DNA of 64,000 nucleotides from Glycine soja (Eukaryota > Streptophyta > Magnoliopsida > Fabales > Fabaceae): the NCBI RefSeq assembly GCF_004193775.1, contig NC_041019.1:9844204-9908203 (forward strand), given 5' to 3'. Under the pieces are notes generated by a model, which saw nothing but the letters and a program-made list of their open reading frames with translations, had not been told where the DNA came from and did not search any database. Below are positions 48,108 through 59,817 of this stretch, piece by piece; position 1 is the first letter of the stretch, and every line of letters begins with the position of its first letter. Both the position numbers and the translations under genes were made by a program.

Positions 48108-51100
48108 TCAAAGTGCTGCTATGCACTCAATTTCAATCTTGGCATCCATTGGCAAGGAAGCTACTTGATACGTTGACCGTGCCGGGGCTGGTGAAGGGAA
48201 GTCTGAAACAATATGAACCATGATTAAACGATCGTTGACACCAATATCAGAAGTTAAAAAGTAAAAAATAGGAAAATGGATTAAGTGTAACACTAAATAT
48301 ATTCAAAGATCTTGTCACTCAAACAAGAGTTAAAGAGTGGATTTTCTTGCATTAATAAAGTTTTGTTTTTTTGGATAAAACTTGCATCAATCAAGTTTTT
48401 TAATATGTTCTGCTCTAAGAAAACAAAGCCATCAGAAGCTAACATATGAATCTTCAATTACAGAATATAAAAGCTAGCCAGCTACTGTACAAGCATGCTA
48501 ACAGGCTTTCTTCTTCAAAATGGAGCAAGGATTAATTTTTACAGCCGAATATAATTTATTATCAGAGGTGAAATTCATGGGTAAGTAGCAGTGTAGACTG
48601 TAGCAAATTTAGCAGTTTGTCAGCATAAGGATTTAATAATGGTCTGCAATATTAAACAGATGGGTAATTACTTTATCGAAAGAGATAACAAAATAAAGTG
48701 CAAAAGCTTAGAATGGTGATACACCGGCATAGTTTATTGCTAGATTTAAACAAGAATCTGAACTATTGTGAAGGAAATATCAAAATCACTGTCAAGTTAC
48801 TCACATTTAGCATAGATCTCATTAACTTTCTTGAAGTCCTTCAAGTCAGCCAACCTGGAGGAAATAAACAGTATATAGTCATCTTGCCAGCACTCAATAC
48901 AATTAAAATTAATGAAGAAAATAGAATTCATACAAAATAGTTGTCTTAACAACTGATGAATAGCTGGCACCCCCAGATTTTAGGATCTCTCCCATATTTT
49001 TTAGAACCTGCATTGTGTAATTATTTGACAAATGTCAGTGACAAAATCAGCAAAGTGCACTTTTACAGCAATGCAACCTTAAGACAAGATTACTAGCATA
49101 TGTTATGGTAACAGTGATAGGAATTTAAATGCATCCAACAGATAATGATTAATGACATTCAAAGAATGTATGCAAGTTGAAAAAATTGCTTATATATTGG
49201 TTTTCCACTTATGCAGAAAGACACATGAAAATTAGGCGATATACTTAGCTTCAAAGTTGTTAAAATAATAGGTTCTTATGACACTTGTCAATTTTAGGAG
49301 GCTCACAATGTTAGTTATTGTTTCAACAATGTGCTACACATCTCTTTGTCAGCAAAATATACTAATAGTGACTTCCAACAATGAAATTATTGGAAATTTC
49401 CGAAGTATGCTGCTATTAATAACAGCCAAGTTTTCTTCAAAAGAGAAATATGTTTTCCTAAACTGATCACCATGTCATGTTAGTTTCCCTAGAATATCTT
49501 AATCAATTCAAAATTCTTTTCAAAATAGAAACAGTTAACTTAGCTTCATACACAGTCTTAGTGATCATTCTAAATCATTCATGACTTCCAAATCAGTATA
49601 GAGGGAAGATTTCCCACTTAAAGATTGTGAATACTTAATACCATAAAAATTACTCAACAGTTAGGAGTCAGTAAAGTCATCCAACTAATCCATAACTGAT
49701 ATGTCAAACCCAAGTTCTAACAAATGAACAATTAAACCGCATTATCTGAAAGTGAAGAGAAAAGTGACAAAGCACAAATACTAAGAAAATTCCCTGGTAT
49801 TACAAAATGAGCCTGTAAGTTCAGAGTTTTCTTCTTGTACCTGCTCTGTCTGATCTTCAACATTATCAGAGATGAACTTCCCTGTCTGCATTAGAGAGCT
49901 AACCATATATTATCAGGAAGCCAGCACAATTGCACACATATACAGAAGAGTGAACTTCAGATGAATGATATCAAACCTCCGGAATAAGGCCAAGAACACC
50001 TGACACAAACAGAAGGTTGTTGGCTTTGATTGCTTGAGAATACGGCCCCAATGCCGCTGGGGCTTTTTCAGTCTGAACAGCTTCCTTTAACCCTGCAATC
50101 AATGAAAAATCAATTGGCAGCATAAGATTTGGATAAAGATAAAAATAGCAATGCAAATTGCAAAGGTGTTTCATGAAAACAATATAGTCTTTCTCCCTAT
50201 GCATCTCTCTGCCAAAATGCAAAAGGCATCTCAACTAGGCCCAATACATATACTGTAGTTCAAACAAGCAGTTACTATACTAGTTTGCCAACAGAGAACA
50301 TGAAAGTCTATCAAAGGGTAAATACACTTCAATGCAGTTAACTAGTTAAGCAATGAAGTACCCACACTAAAAGATCCAATCACAGATTACTATGTATAGT
50401 AAGTTTGATAACTTTTACAATAACTACCATACTACAAGTAATATAAAATGATGGTTTTTGATTGGTCTGACACTGAACAGTATAAATTGCGTTATACTGA
50501 AACATTTTGTTCTTTCAGGGCATTGGAAAATAAAGAAATAGTGAATTTTATCGAGATAATTATGTATTTACAATATTCTGTTTCGTCTCATCCTATTTCA
50601 TCATATCCTGGATGTGATATGGTTTCCAAGGATGAACTTGACAGTTCCAATAAGATTTCCATTGGCGTGCATCTAACAAGAACCTACGAATTCGCCATGG
50701 CTAAAGTGAGTCAGTGACTCGTGTCCATTTTTTAAATAGAAATTCTGTCTTGCGATTTAACATTTTATTATATGCTAATTTTTAGATTTACTTTACACAT
50801 TGTATCATAGTCATGAAGTTCTTGTCAAAAGTCAAAATTATAACCGAAGGGGTCAACTTGTTAGCAAGTTCACAACAATTTAAGGAACCAAATTGCAATT
50901 TCACATACACTAAAAACTTTGGGGAACAAACAAAGCAATGCATGGATTCAACTACCATCTTCTCGCACTAAATTGAATATTTTACTCACACAGAAATTAA
51001 AAAAAAAAAAAAAAAAAAACTCTTTTCTGCAATTAAAATTTACAAGAAAAAAAAAAACCCGCATGAGAAAATGATCGGAACTTACGGGTATCAGTAGAGA

Positions 51101-51269
51101 GGCTCATGCAAGCGAATGGCATAGAGCGCTTAGACGAAGTCGAGCGCAAGAATGCAGCGCCGGCCACCGAGGCTCCGCCTATTCCGGCGGCCCATGATGC
51201 CCGCCGGCGAAGAACGCCGCTGTTCATCGCCGGAATGTGGAAAGTCCTAGCAGCACAAAACCATGCCAT
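48108..51269 (-). CDS. RIDA: Reactive intermediate deaminase A (RidA/YjgF/UK114), plastid-type, 187 aa
   Basis: Minus-strand exons: 51269-51086, 50092-49977, 49885-49841, 49007-48934, 48854-48805 and 48202-48108. All are GT-AG and in phase, 564 nt. RidA hydrolyses reactive enamine/imine intermediates such as 2-aminoacrylate formed by threonine dehydratase, protecting PLP enzymes and, in plants, plastid isoleucine synthesis. Residues 1-60 are Ala/Ser/Arg-rich with few acidic residues, as expected of a chloroplast transit peptide. The core has [19 protein letters not shown] (76-94), [14 protein letters not shown] and [21 protein letters not shown]. Arg165 and Glu180 correspond in spacing to the Arg105/Glu120 active-site pair of bacterial RidA. 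Length equals that of the Arabidopsis protein as I recall it. The 5' leader is a GA-repeat. URB1 converges on it from the left. Confidence 0.93.
50708..50720. promoter_or_regulatory. GAGTCAGTGACTC palindrome in RidA intron 1
   Basis: A 13-bp palindrome (odd centre) containing TGAGTCA at 50707-50713, a GCN4/bZIP-type core. It resembles the palindrome just upstream of the gene. Confidence 0.4.
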
Positions 51270-51301
51270 CTCTCTCTCTCTCCCTCTCTCAGACACACTG
51301 T

Positions 51302-51314
51302 CAGTGACTCACTG
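51302..51314. promoter_or_regulatory. CAGTGACTCACTG palindrome upstream of RidA
   Basis: A 13-bp palindrome with a TGACTCA (GCN4-like) core, 33 bp upstream of the RidA start codon. An AT-rich TTTTTTATAATG lies just beyond it on the minus strand. A chance occurrence is possible for one site; the similar site in intron 1 makes it worth noting. Confidence 0.4.
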
Positions 51315-51329
51315 TCTGTGACATTATAA

Positions 51330-54300
51330 AAAATTGAGACAAACAATGTGTTTTGCTCTTAACGTTGGTAAGATTACGGTTTTACGAAACTACCCTTGCC
51401 TGATGTAGAATCTCCTATTGGCGGACTTGTTATTCTCACACCCTTTTTCTCTATTCTTGCACCTCAAGTTTTTTCTTTTTATAATTTTTTTAAAAAATAT
51501 TTGCCTTTGTAAGTTCCTTGTAAGTTGTATGTTAAGGCAGAGAGTGTAAGTTCCTTGTAAATTGATACTTGATAACAGACTTAAGTATGATTTTAATCCA
51601 TAAAAGTTAATGCTTTTTCACTTTTTTGTCACTCTGAATTTATTTTTCTAATTTTAGTTCATTTAAGTTGACACCTTTTTAATTTTGGTCCTTGTAAGTT
51701 TTTTTTTTTTTTTTTAGTTTTTTGTAAGTTTGTATTTTACCAATTTTAGTCCCTTTGAGATTTTAATTTTTTTTATTTATAGTCCCTTAAGTTTGTGCTT
51801 ATAATGAACAAAAATAAAAAAAGTATAAATTTACAAGGACTAAAAATAAATAAAATATGTTATGAAATCAAAATTTTAAAAGCATAAATTTATAGGGATT
51901 AAAATGAATAAAAAATTACAAAGACCAAAATTAAAAAAAATACAAACATAGAAGGACCAAAAATATATTTAATCCCTTAATAATGATAACCATTGTTTTG
52001 AGTAATGCAATACATAATGAAAATAAATTTTTATTATGTGGTAAGTTTTGGAAGGTTATCATTTTTCAATACACAACAAAAACATATTTTATGTGTTATT
52101 TTTTTAAAAAAAAAATATAACAAAAACAAGTTTCTATTATATTATTTTACAAAAAAGAACGAAAATATTTTTTATTATAAAACGAACAATAGTAATGAAT
52201 TTCTTGTTGTGTTAATTTTTTTATAAAAAATAAAAACAAATACGGTGATGACATGGATGGGATAGACACATAGTGGAAACAGCCCTCTACACGACTTTGT
52301 TATTTTCACACCTGTTTTCTTTAAGTTCACAACAATACATTTTTGTATTTCTTTTGAAAAAAAAATGCTCTTAATGAAAGCACTTTTTCATTGGAAATTC
52401 AACATAATACATGGTAAGAAAATTCAAGAATGACTTTTTACTGTTAATGATTATTTAAAATTTGTTTGATTAAAATTTATCATATCTTATAAAAATAAAT
52501 GTAATAATTTCAAGAGTAGAGACAGACAAAACCTACCATAATAACATTTAGACAAACATACTTCTAATAAATTCAATACATACATAAGTAAGTGCACATG
52601 CAATACAAAGCTTTCCTTACTTCTATTTTCTATCCGTGATACCAAATCATGAAAGTTGTCTAGGATTACATGTGACCCATAAGAAGTGCCTCCAAGACTC
52701 CAATGAATACACAATATTGTCAGGAAATTAAGCTATGAATAAGCACACAATATTGACCACACTTTGTGCAACAATTGTTAAACCCTAATTCCATCTGGGT
52801 TCTAAAAAAATATATTAATAAAAAAGAAGAAAATTTTAAAAATTGAAAAAATATAATAAGAAAAAAAGAGAAAAAGAAAGAATAGTACAAAAGAAAAAGA
52901 AATAAAAAAATGAGAAAACATAAAAAAAAAAAAGTCTTTGACCTATTAGGCTCTTAAGGAGAAGAAGAATAATGGATAGAGAGAGGAAAGGAGTCTGCAC
53001 TAATCACACAAAGGGGCACAAATCCCAAGAAAAAAATAGACCAATCCAATAATGTTATTTGACAAGTTTTATCAAAGAAGAGAGAGCGATCTCCAAGTAA
53101 TTCCCTCATTATCTCTCATGTTCTTCCCTCTTTTTCCCTTTCCTCTCTTCTTCTTCTCCTACGTTCTTCTTCTATTTTTATTTTTTTTAAGTTCGTAGCT
53201 TCGTCGTTTGTCTCGGTGGTGAGATCTATGGTCGTCAATGAGATCTGTACAAGTTGATATCGTCATTTTTTCTTGGTGCTTTATTTTGTTTCATGATTTT
53301 TTTCGCATTCCATCATCCTTTTCTTCTTTCTCTTCCTTCTTTTTCCATTTTCCGATGAAGCCTCGTGCGGTGCTGCCATGGTTTAATTTTTATGTTTTAA
53401 ATAAGTCAACATACTCATACAAAATAATTCGATATAACATGAAATAATACAAAATGCAAAATAGAAGAGATGAAATATTATAAATAAGTGGACGTACTCG
53501 TACAAAATAAGTTTACATAACATGAAATAACATAAATACAAAATGGTAAAGATGAAATATTAAAACAAGTGAACATGAGATACAAAATAAAATTCAAAAC
53601 ATCACTGGTAGGTCTTCCTCCTCCCCCGAAATGGTACATCTCACAGCGTGTAGGTATAATAAGCGTTGGTGCCCTTAGTAATTATCATCAAATCAAGCAT
53701 GGCCTAAAAATCCCGAGTCATCCTGGCAAACAAGTAAACAACATCATTTATTTCTTTATACACAAATAACACAATTAATGTCTCTCTGAATCTCTTATTA
53801 GAGTCTTCTTAAGAACTCCTAAGTCATTTATGACCACCTAATTGCATATGTGGTAACCTACTGTACCTACATTAGTAAAAAGGAATGAAAGTTCAATAAC
53901 ACTTAAAGTTTAATAAAAATAATAAGAACTTTAAAAGGAATAATTAATTTCTTTATACACAACAATGAAAACTTATTTTCCTTTTGGTATCAAACCCATA
54001 AATGCAACTAAAACATGTTTTTGTTGTGTATTGATACACAATGGAAGCTAGTTCCAATTGGATCTACCAGTACAAAAAAAGGAGTAATTTGCCCTTTTTT
54101 CAAGAAAAAAAAAAGTGAGAATGGGGTGTGAAAATTACATGGGCCATGATTTGCAAAGATGAATATTCTAATAAATTTTTGGGCTCAATTCAGACAATTG
54201 TGCCAATCCCGTCCATTAAAAAAGCAAAGAAATACAAATCGAATATTAATTTGCTTTCTCCTTTCGGTTTAAACCTTGGAGGCGAAGACATTCTTAATTG

Positions 54301-54378
54301 ACGTTCCTACCCTTGGCTTGGTTGGGTTTCGGAAGAGGAACGTGTGGGGCTTTATGTCATTTGACGCAAACGCGCGAG
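51330..54378. other. Intergenic spacer between RidA and the stacked MULE elements
   Basis: No gene recognised. About 51590-51980 is a MITE-like AT-rich segment in which TTTTGGTCCTTGTAAGTTT-type sequence on the left is matched in inverted form by AAATTTACAAGGACTAAAA on the right. About 52790-52935 is A/G-rich low complexity, and 53100-53350 is CT-rich. Short frames here have no family features. Confidence 0.55.
53401..53590. repeat. ~82-bp tandem repeat, 2.3 copies
   Basis: ATAAGTCAACATACTCATAC... at 53401 recurs at 53484 and, truncated, at 53564, each time followed by CATGAAATAA and GATGAAATATTA. The periods are 83 and 80 bp. Confidence 0.75.
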
Positions 54379-54557
54379 CAATAACTAGGCAAAAACACCA
54401 AAAAGGGTCATTTTTACATTTTATTTACCAAATAGGGGCTGTTTTGCAATTATTTACCTAGGGGGTCTGTTTTTTTATTACAAAGCGCCCCCCAGGAAGG
54501 CGCTTTCATGGAGCACGCGACACGTGGCACAGCGCGGCGCACGAGGCAGCAACAGGG

Positions 54558-54665
54558 TAGCGCCCTTGACGCGGGCGCGTCTGGTAGCGCCCTGTCGCTG
54601 GGCGCGACTGGTAGTGCCCAGCGTGTGGGCGCGACTGGTAGTGCCCCTGACGCGGGCACGACCTA
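54558..54665. repeat. 27-bp minisatellite, 4 units, in the left arm
   Basis: Four exact-length units starting TAGCGCCC or TAGTGCCC and ending GGGCGCGACTGG or similar, at 54558, 54585, 54612 and 54639. Confidence 0.9.
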
Positions 54666-55368
54666 GGCGCCTATGTATTTTTTAAATATATTTTAATAAA
54701 TCAAGCTGATTAACGATTGAATAATTTAAAAAAATATTTGTCATTTAATTAAGTTTTCTAATTTACGACGAAACTCAATTAAATTGTCATTTAATTAAGT
54801 TTTCTATGGTATAATATGAATTTTATAACTTTATAAAATATGAAATTTTCAGGTTATGATTTTTTGTTTCTTCAAAAAAAAAAAGTTATGATCTTTTGGA
54901 ACTTTATAGCATATAACAGATGACTCATTGAATTGATAAGTAAAACATTGATTCAATACGTTGGTTGAGTTTAAACGTCTCTTAACATTAAAAAAAAAAA
55001 AAAGAAATTAGATTTAGACCCACTAAAAAAACATATTTCCTCCCAGACTCAACGAAACTGGGAAGGGGGGTGTGTATTTTTTTTTTAATTTAAATGTTTA
55101 ATTTTGTTAAAATACAATTTTTGTTCCTCTATTCTCTTATATTTGTACTTTTAGTCCCATTATTTTTTAATGGAGATATTTTATTTTTTACTTTTAAAAA
55201 ATCAACAATTTTAATTTTTGTGATCAATTTTAAATGTTGACATAAGTATTCTATAAACCTTAAGTGATAACTATTTATTTATTATGTACATGTCAAATAT
55301 TTTTTTAAATTATTTAATCGTTAATCAGCTTAATTTATTAAAATATATTTAAAAAATACATAGGCGTC

Positions 55369-55449
55369 TGGGTCGTGCCCGCGTCAGGGGCACTACCAGT
55401 CGCGCCCAGTGGCAGGGCGCTACCAGGCGCGCCCGCGTCAGGGGCGCTA
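55369..55449. repeat. 27-bp minisatellite, 3 units, in the right arm (inverted)
   Basis: Reading inverted from 55449, three 27-bp units match units 1, 2 and 4 of the left arm. The AGCGTGTGGGC unit of the left arm is missing. Confidence 0.88.
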
Positions 55450-55677
55450 TCCTGCTGCTGCCTCGTGCGTCGCGCTGTGTCACGTGTCGCGTGCTCCATG
55501 AAAGCGCCTGTCTGGGGGCGCTTTGTAATAAAAAAACAGACCCCCCAGGTAAATAATTACAAAACAGCCCCTATTTGATAAATAAAATGTAAAAGTGACC
55601 CTTTTGGATGTTTTTGCCCAATAATTAACGAATAGAAGAGGATGTAGCTTTATATTGGAGAATATCAACGAAACATC

Positions 55678-57371
55678 GGCAAATTTACTGTAGAGGGGTA
55701 CTTTTAAAAACTAATTACGAAAGAGGGTCTGTTTTTAAACTTTTCTGTTTTTAAACTTTTTACGAGGAGGGTCTGTTCCTCCATGGATGCCGCCAGAGGA
55801 ACTGGCGACATAGGTGTCCCGCCATTGCAGATGGCGAGAAGCATGCTGAGCTGGAGGGTGCCGCCAGTGACACAAGCGAGATACACCATGCTGGAATGCC
55901 GCCAATGCAAATGGCGTTATGTAGTGAATTATTATAATATATATTACAAACATTTGCTTATTACGCTGCTTTTTCACTTTCAGACGGTTGACTCACTCAA
56001 ACACTTTTTATAAATATTCCTATAATATATATAAACAATTTTCCTAGATACATTATAAATAATTATAAATAAATTAAAAAAATTATAATAGTTTTTACAA
56101 ATTAAAAAAAATTATTAACAAATAATTATTAACAAAAATGATTAACGTAATAGTTTTCAACAAAAATTATTAACACAAATATATTTTATAAATAATTTTC
56201 TATATAAATTAATAATTTTTTATATAAATAATTTTCTATATAAATTAACAGATATAAATAATTTTCTATATAAATTAATAATTTTCTATATTAATTATTA
56301 ATTTGTATAGAAAATTATTTATAAATTATTAACAAATATTTAATTATATAAATTATTTATATAGAAAATTATTAATTTGTTTAATTATATAAATTATTGT
56401 TAATAATTTTTTTTAATTTGTGAAAACTATTATGTATGGATGCCGCCAGACGAATTGGCGACTCGCCAATACAAATGGCGTTATTTGTTAATTATATATA
56501 TATATATATATAAACAATTGTTTTTTCACAAATGCAGTGCCGCCAATACAAATGGCGTTATGCGCTATTTGTTAATTATATATGTAAAAAACTGCTGCTT
56601 TTACACTTTCAAACTAATAATTTTCACAAATAATTATTAACAAAAATTATTAACGTAATAGTTTTCAAAAAAATTATTAACACAAATATATTTTATAAAT
56701 AATTTTTTATATAAATAATTTATATAATTAAATATTTGTTAATAATTTATAAATAATTTTCTATACAAATTAATAATTAATATAGAAAATTATTAATTTA
56801 TATAGAAAATTATTTATATCTGTTAATTTATATAGAAAATTATTTATATAGAAAATTATTAATTTATATAGAAAATTATTTATAAAATATATTTGTGTTA
56901 ATAATTTTTGTTGAAAACTATTACGTTAATCATTTTTGTTAATAATTATTTGTTAATAATTTTTTTTAATTTGTGAAAACTATTATAATTTTTTTAATTT
57001 ATTTATAATTATTTATAATGTATCTAGGAAAATTTTTTATATATATTATAGGAATTTTATATAAATTATTTATAAATATTTATAGAAAGTGAAAAGCAAC
57101 GTAATAAGCAAATGTTTGTAATATATATTATAATAATTAACTGCATAACGCCATTTGCATTGGCGGCATTTCAGCATGGTGTATCTCGCTTGTGCCACTG
57201 GCGGCACCCTCCAGCTCAGCATGCTTCTCGCCATCTGCAATGGCGGGACACCTATGTTGCCAGTTCCTCTGGCGACATCCATGGAGGAACAGACCCTCCT
57301 CGGAAAAAGTTTAAAAACAGACCCTCTTTTATAATTAGTTTTTAAAAGTACCTCTCTACAGTAAATTTGCC
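55678..57371. mobile_element. Foldback MULE-type element, near-perfect 1.7-kb palindrome
   Basis: The termini are GGCAAATTTACTGTAGAG and its exact inverse, flanked by an exact 9-bp duplication CGAAACATC (55669-55677 and 57372-57380). The left and right arms (at least 55678 to ~56345 and ~56690 to 57371) are inverted copies with very few differences; one is a ~20-bp duplication (CTTTTCTGTTTTTAAA) in the left arm. Each arm has a GC-richer block beginning GATGCCGCCAGAGGAACTGG and ending GCCAATGCAAATGGCGTTATG, then a long AT-rich part. The loop (~56435-56600) carries shortened copies of the same GC blocks. There is no coding capacity. A transcript crossing it would fold into a long double strand. 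Confidence 0.9.
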
Positions 57372-57380
57372 CGAAACATC

Positions 57381-57497
57381 ATCTTGGGTCACTTTGTACC
57401 AAACCACAAAGCGCAAATTGTTTTCTTTTGCTGTCACTGTTGCCGAATCCCTCACTTTCTCACTCCTCAGCACCATTCAATCTCTTTCCTCTACTGG
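57381..57497 (+). other. Probable 5' untranslated exon of the MsrA gene
   Basis: CT-rich, leader-like sequence ends in a good donor (TACTGG|GTACGT at 57498). The next acceptor is TCCTTGCAG at 60095, ahead of the MsrA coding exon. No ATG lies in this exon. The transcription start is not defined, since the foldback element begins 10 bp upstream. Confidence 0.5.
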
Positions 57498-58153
57498 GTA
57501 CGTGTGTTTCCTCTTCTTTTCTCTATTTTGCCATTCCCCTTTTTTATGTGATTCCAATTTTTCTTCTTTCCCTTTTGCCTTCAATCTGAAAAAAAAAGGA
57601 AAAGGGATTTTGGGATTGTGGGTTTTTCTAATTTATTCATTGCATTTTTTTTTGTTGAGATTGATTGGAATAATTTGTTGAAGGGTTGATGATGGATTCT
57701 CTGGCTTTTAGTACTCCCTCAGTTGTATTATAATTGTCGTCCTAGATTATTTTAGACGAAAGTTTTTTCTTTTTACACGACGATTATTATGGGAGTGGGA
57801 CAGAGACAGAGGGTGTATTTCTTTGCCTCGGGTGTTTCATTCTAGAATTTTCTGCCAACCCTATCTATTAACAATTCTAGTTCTGATATATGTATATATA
57901 TATTTTTTATTTCAATTATTTTGGTGTTTCTGTTGCAGTTTACATTCAATTTATTATTAGCTTGCAAGTAGAATATTTGTTAGACAAGCTATCTGTACGG
58001 GATATTTACATTCAATAATAGTAAAATATTACTATTATTTTTTTGGTCCCTGAAATTGGCACCACTAGTTGATTTGGTCATTGACATTAGAAAAAAAAAG
58101 AAAATTTAGTCCTTGAATTTAGCGACTATCTGACAAGTTAGTTCCTGACATTG

Positions 58154-58156
<3 letters not shown>

Positions 58157-58214
<58 letters not shown>
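58157..58214. repeat. (AT)n microsatellite in MsrA intron 1
   Basis: A 58-bp AT run; it produces a spurious Tyr/Ile frame on the other strand. Confidence 0.95.
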
Positions 58215-58217
<3 letters not shown>

Positions 58218-58339
58218 GCAAGTATAAACCAATTTGGTCACTAACCGAATCAGAAACAAAATGAGTCCTTTTCGTTGACCTACTGAGTCTTTATAATTAA
58301 ACCGTGCATAGATGATATTTGTGGTCATATACAAAAGGC

Positions 58340-59070
58340 TCCTCTTCCTGTCTGTTTGATTATGTCTTGTGATTGTTAATACATGTACATATACATAATC
58401 ATGTGCCTACTAATTCACCCATGCACGTATAAAGAAGTATCATTTCTTTATTTATTTTGAATTGTCTATTTTCCTCGAGGTTTAGATTGATTTCACAACA
58501 ACTACTAGCAGCTATATGTACTTCTGCAGCTTAATCTTCATTCACAGTGTATAATTTGTAGTATGTAATATTTATAATATGAATCTTTTTGGTTAAACAA
58601 CTGACTCCTTATTATTAAACAACAAATAGATTATAGATGACCTTTGTGTTCGTATTTGAAAGGGTTCTCTTCTTATATGTCTGATTATGTCCTGTGACTA
58701 CTAATACATACATCTATTAGCAAATGCTATACACTACAAACTTTTCGCATATGAATTTCAATCAAAATGAAACTAACCAATCAGGAGTCAGGACCCATAC
58801 TTTTGACTTAATATTTAGAGAGAAAACACAGCAACACAAGACCAATCACATTTAATTTCATGGGTGATAAGGTATGAATTTGTGTTTGTACTGTGGAGCA
58901 TTTTCATACATATACGCATGTACATACTAATTCGCACAATTACACATGCATGTAGGAGTATATATTGAATCATTTATCTATTTATTTAAAGTTGTCAAGT
59001 GTCCTCGAGGTTTAGATTGATTTTACAATAACTATTTATTGCTTTATGTAATTTTGCAGCTTAGAGTCTC
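58340..59070. repeat. Direct duplication inside MsrA intron 1, ~530-bp offset
   Basis: TCCTCGAGGTTTAGATTGA, followed by a run ending TGCAGCTTA, occurs at 58472 and again at 59002. Upstream of each, similar CATGTACATA...TACTAATTC...ATGCA stretches extend the similarity over roughly 200 bp. A related GTCTGATTATGTC(C/T)TGTGA motif occurs at about 58355 and 58680. Confidence 0.7.
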
Positions 59071-59628
59071 CATTTTCGTTTGACTGGTTATGGATTTTAA
59101 ATGCCTGGTCTTTATCCTATCTTGCAATCATTAGTGAGTAAGTGATTAATCAGTCATTTTAGTCTCTACACATTGTCGACTTTCTTTTGTCTGAAAATTA
59201 ATTTTTAGATTTTAAATTTGATTCAATGTCAATGCGAAAAACTTTTCATTTCCAGCCTTGCAGTAATTTAAGTTTCTTTCTCTCTTTCACTTGCAGTAAA
59301 AACTTTTTAAATATATTTCTGATAGGCCTGTGACAATGTGTATACTAGAATGGGCTAATAAAAGGGAGTGGGTTAAAAGGTGATGATGGGCAGCACGTGT
59401 GAAGAAAGAGTCAAGAGAGGAGAAAATAGGGAAATAACTAACACAGAGAACATGCCATGGGAGGAGTTTGTTGGTAAAAGAGAGGGAAAACAATAGCAAC
59501 AAGGACAGCTGTCACATGCTGAGTGGGGGAGGTAATTCGGGGAGAAAGGGAAACGGGGGCGCCAGGAAATGATTGAGTAAGGAAAGGGATTGGGGTATTC
59601 TGTTCTCTGCTGTATATCCATTGCTATT

Positions 59629-59817
59629 GTTGGAAAGTTGATAAGGATCTTTATAATTAACGTATAGATTTATTTTATAGGCATATCATATCATGTTTAT
59701 AGGAATAAAATCTCCTATATTTATTTGAAATTATTTCATTCAGCCTATATAAATTGCTCTGTGTTGTGTAGTTGAGACACACTGTTTCAGCATTGTATGC
59801 TTCTGCTTCTTTCAACA
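59629..59817 (+). mobile_element. Possible solo LTR in MsrA intron 1
   Basis: TGTTGGAAAGTTG...CTTCTTTCAACA gives TG...CA with inverted TGTTG/CAACA ends, 189 bp, and an internal CCTATATAAATT box. The flanks GCTAT and GTCAT match at only 3 of 5 positions, so the target duplication is unconvincing. The preceding 59300-59628 has unusual G-rich sequence that may be part of the same or another retroelement. Confidence 0.4.

Larger units (their letters stand above)
54388..55618. mobile_element. Non-autonomous MULE-type element with long GC-rich inverted repeats, 1.23 kb
   Basis: The termini are GGCAAAAACACCAAAAAGGG and its inverse CCCTTTTGGATGTTTTTGCC. The flanks are CAATAACTA (54379-54387) and CAATAATTA (55619-55627), a 9-bp duplication with one mismatch. 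The arms are about 356 bp (54388-54743) and 331 bp (55288-55618). They contain a GC-rich block with an internal 27-bp minisatellite, while the centre is AT-rich. There is no transposase. The short Ala/Pro/Leu-repeat frames in both arms come from the minisatellite and are not considered genes. Confidence 0.85.

Noticed and set aside
51270..51296. Extension of RidA reading MSERGRERE
   Set aside because: It begins at GTG and is the translation of the GA-repeat leader. The ATG at 51269 opens a normal transit peptide.
54450..55578. Twin Ala/Pro/Leu-repeat proteins in opposite orientation
   Set aside because: Both derive from the 27-bp minisatellite in the inverted arms. The repeat length being a multiple of three keeps the frame open; there is no other evidence of coding.
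57367..57681. 104-aa frame starting in the foldback element end
   Set aside because: It begins inside the target duplication, crosses a good splice donor at 57498 and then becomes hydrophobic low-complexity intron sequence.
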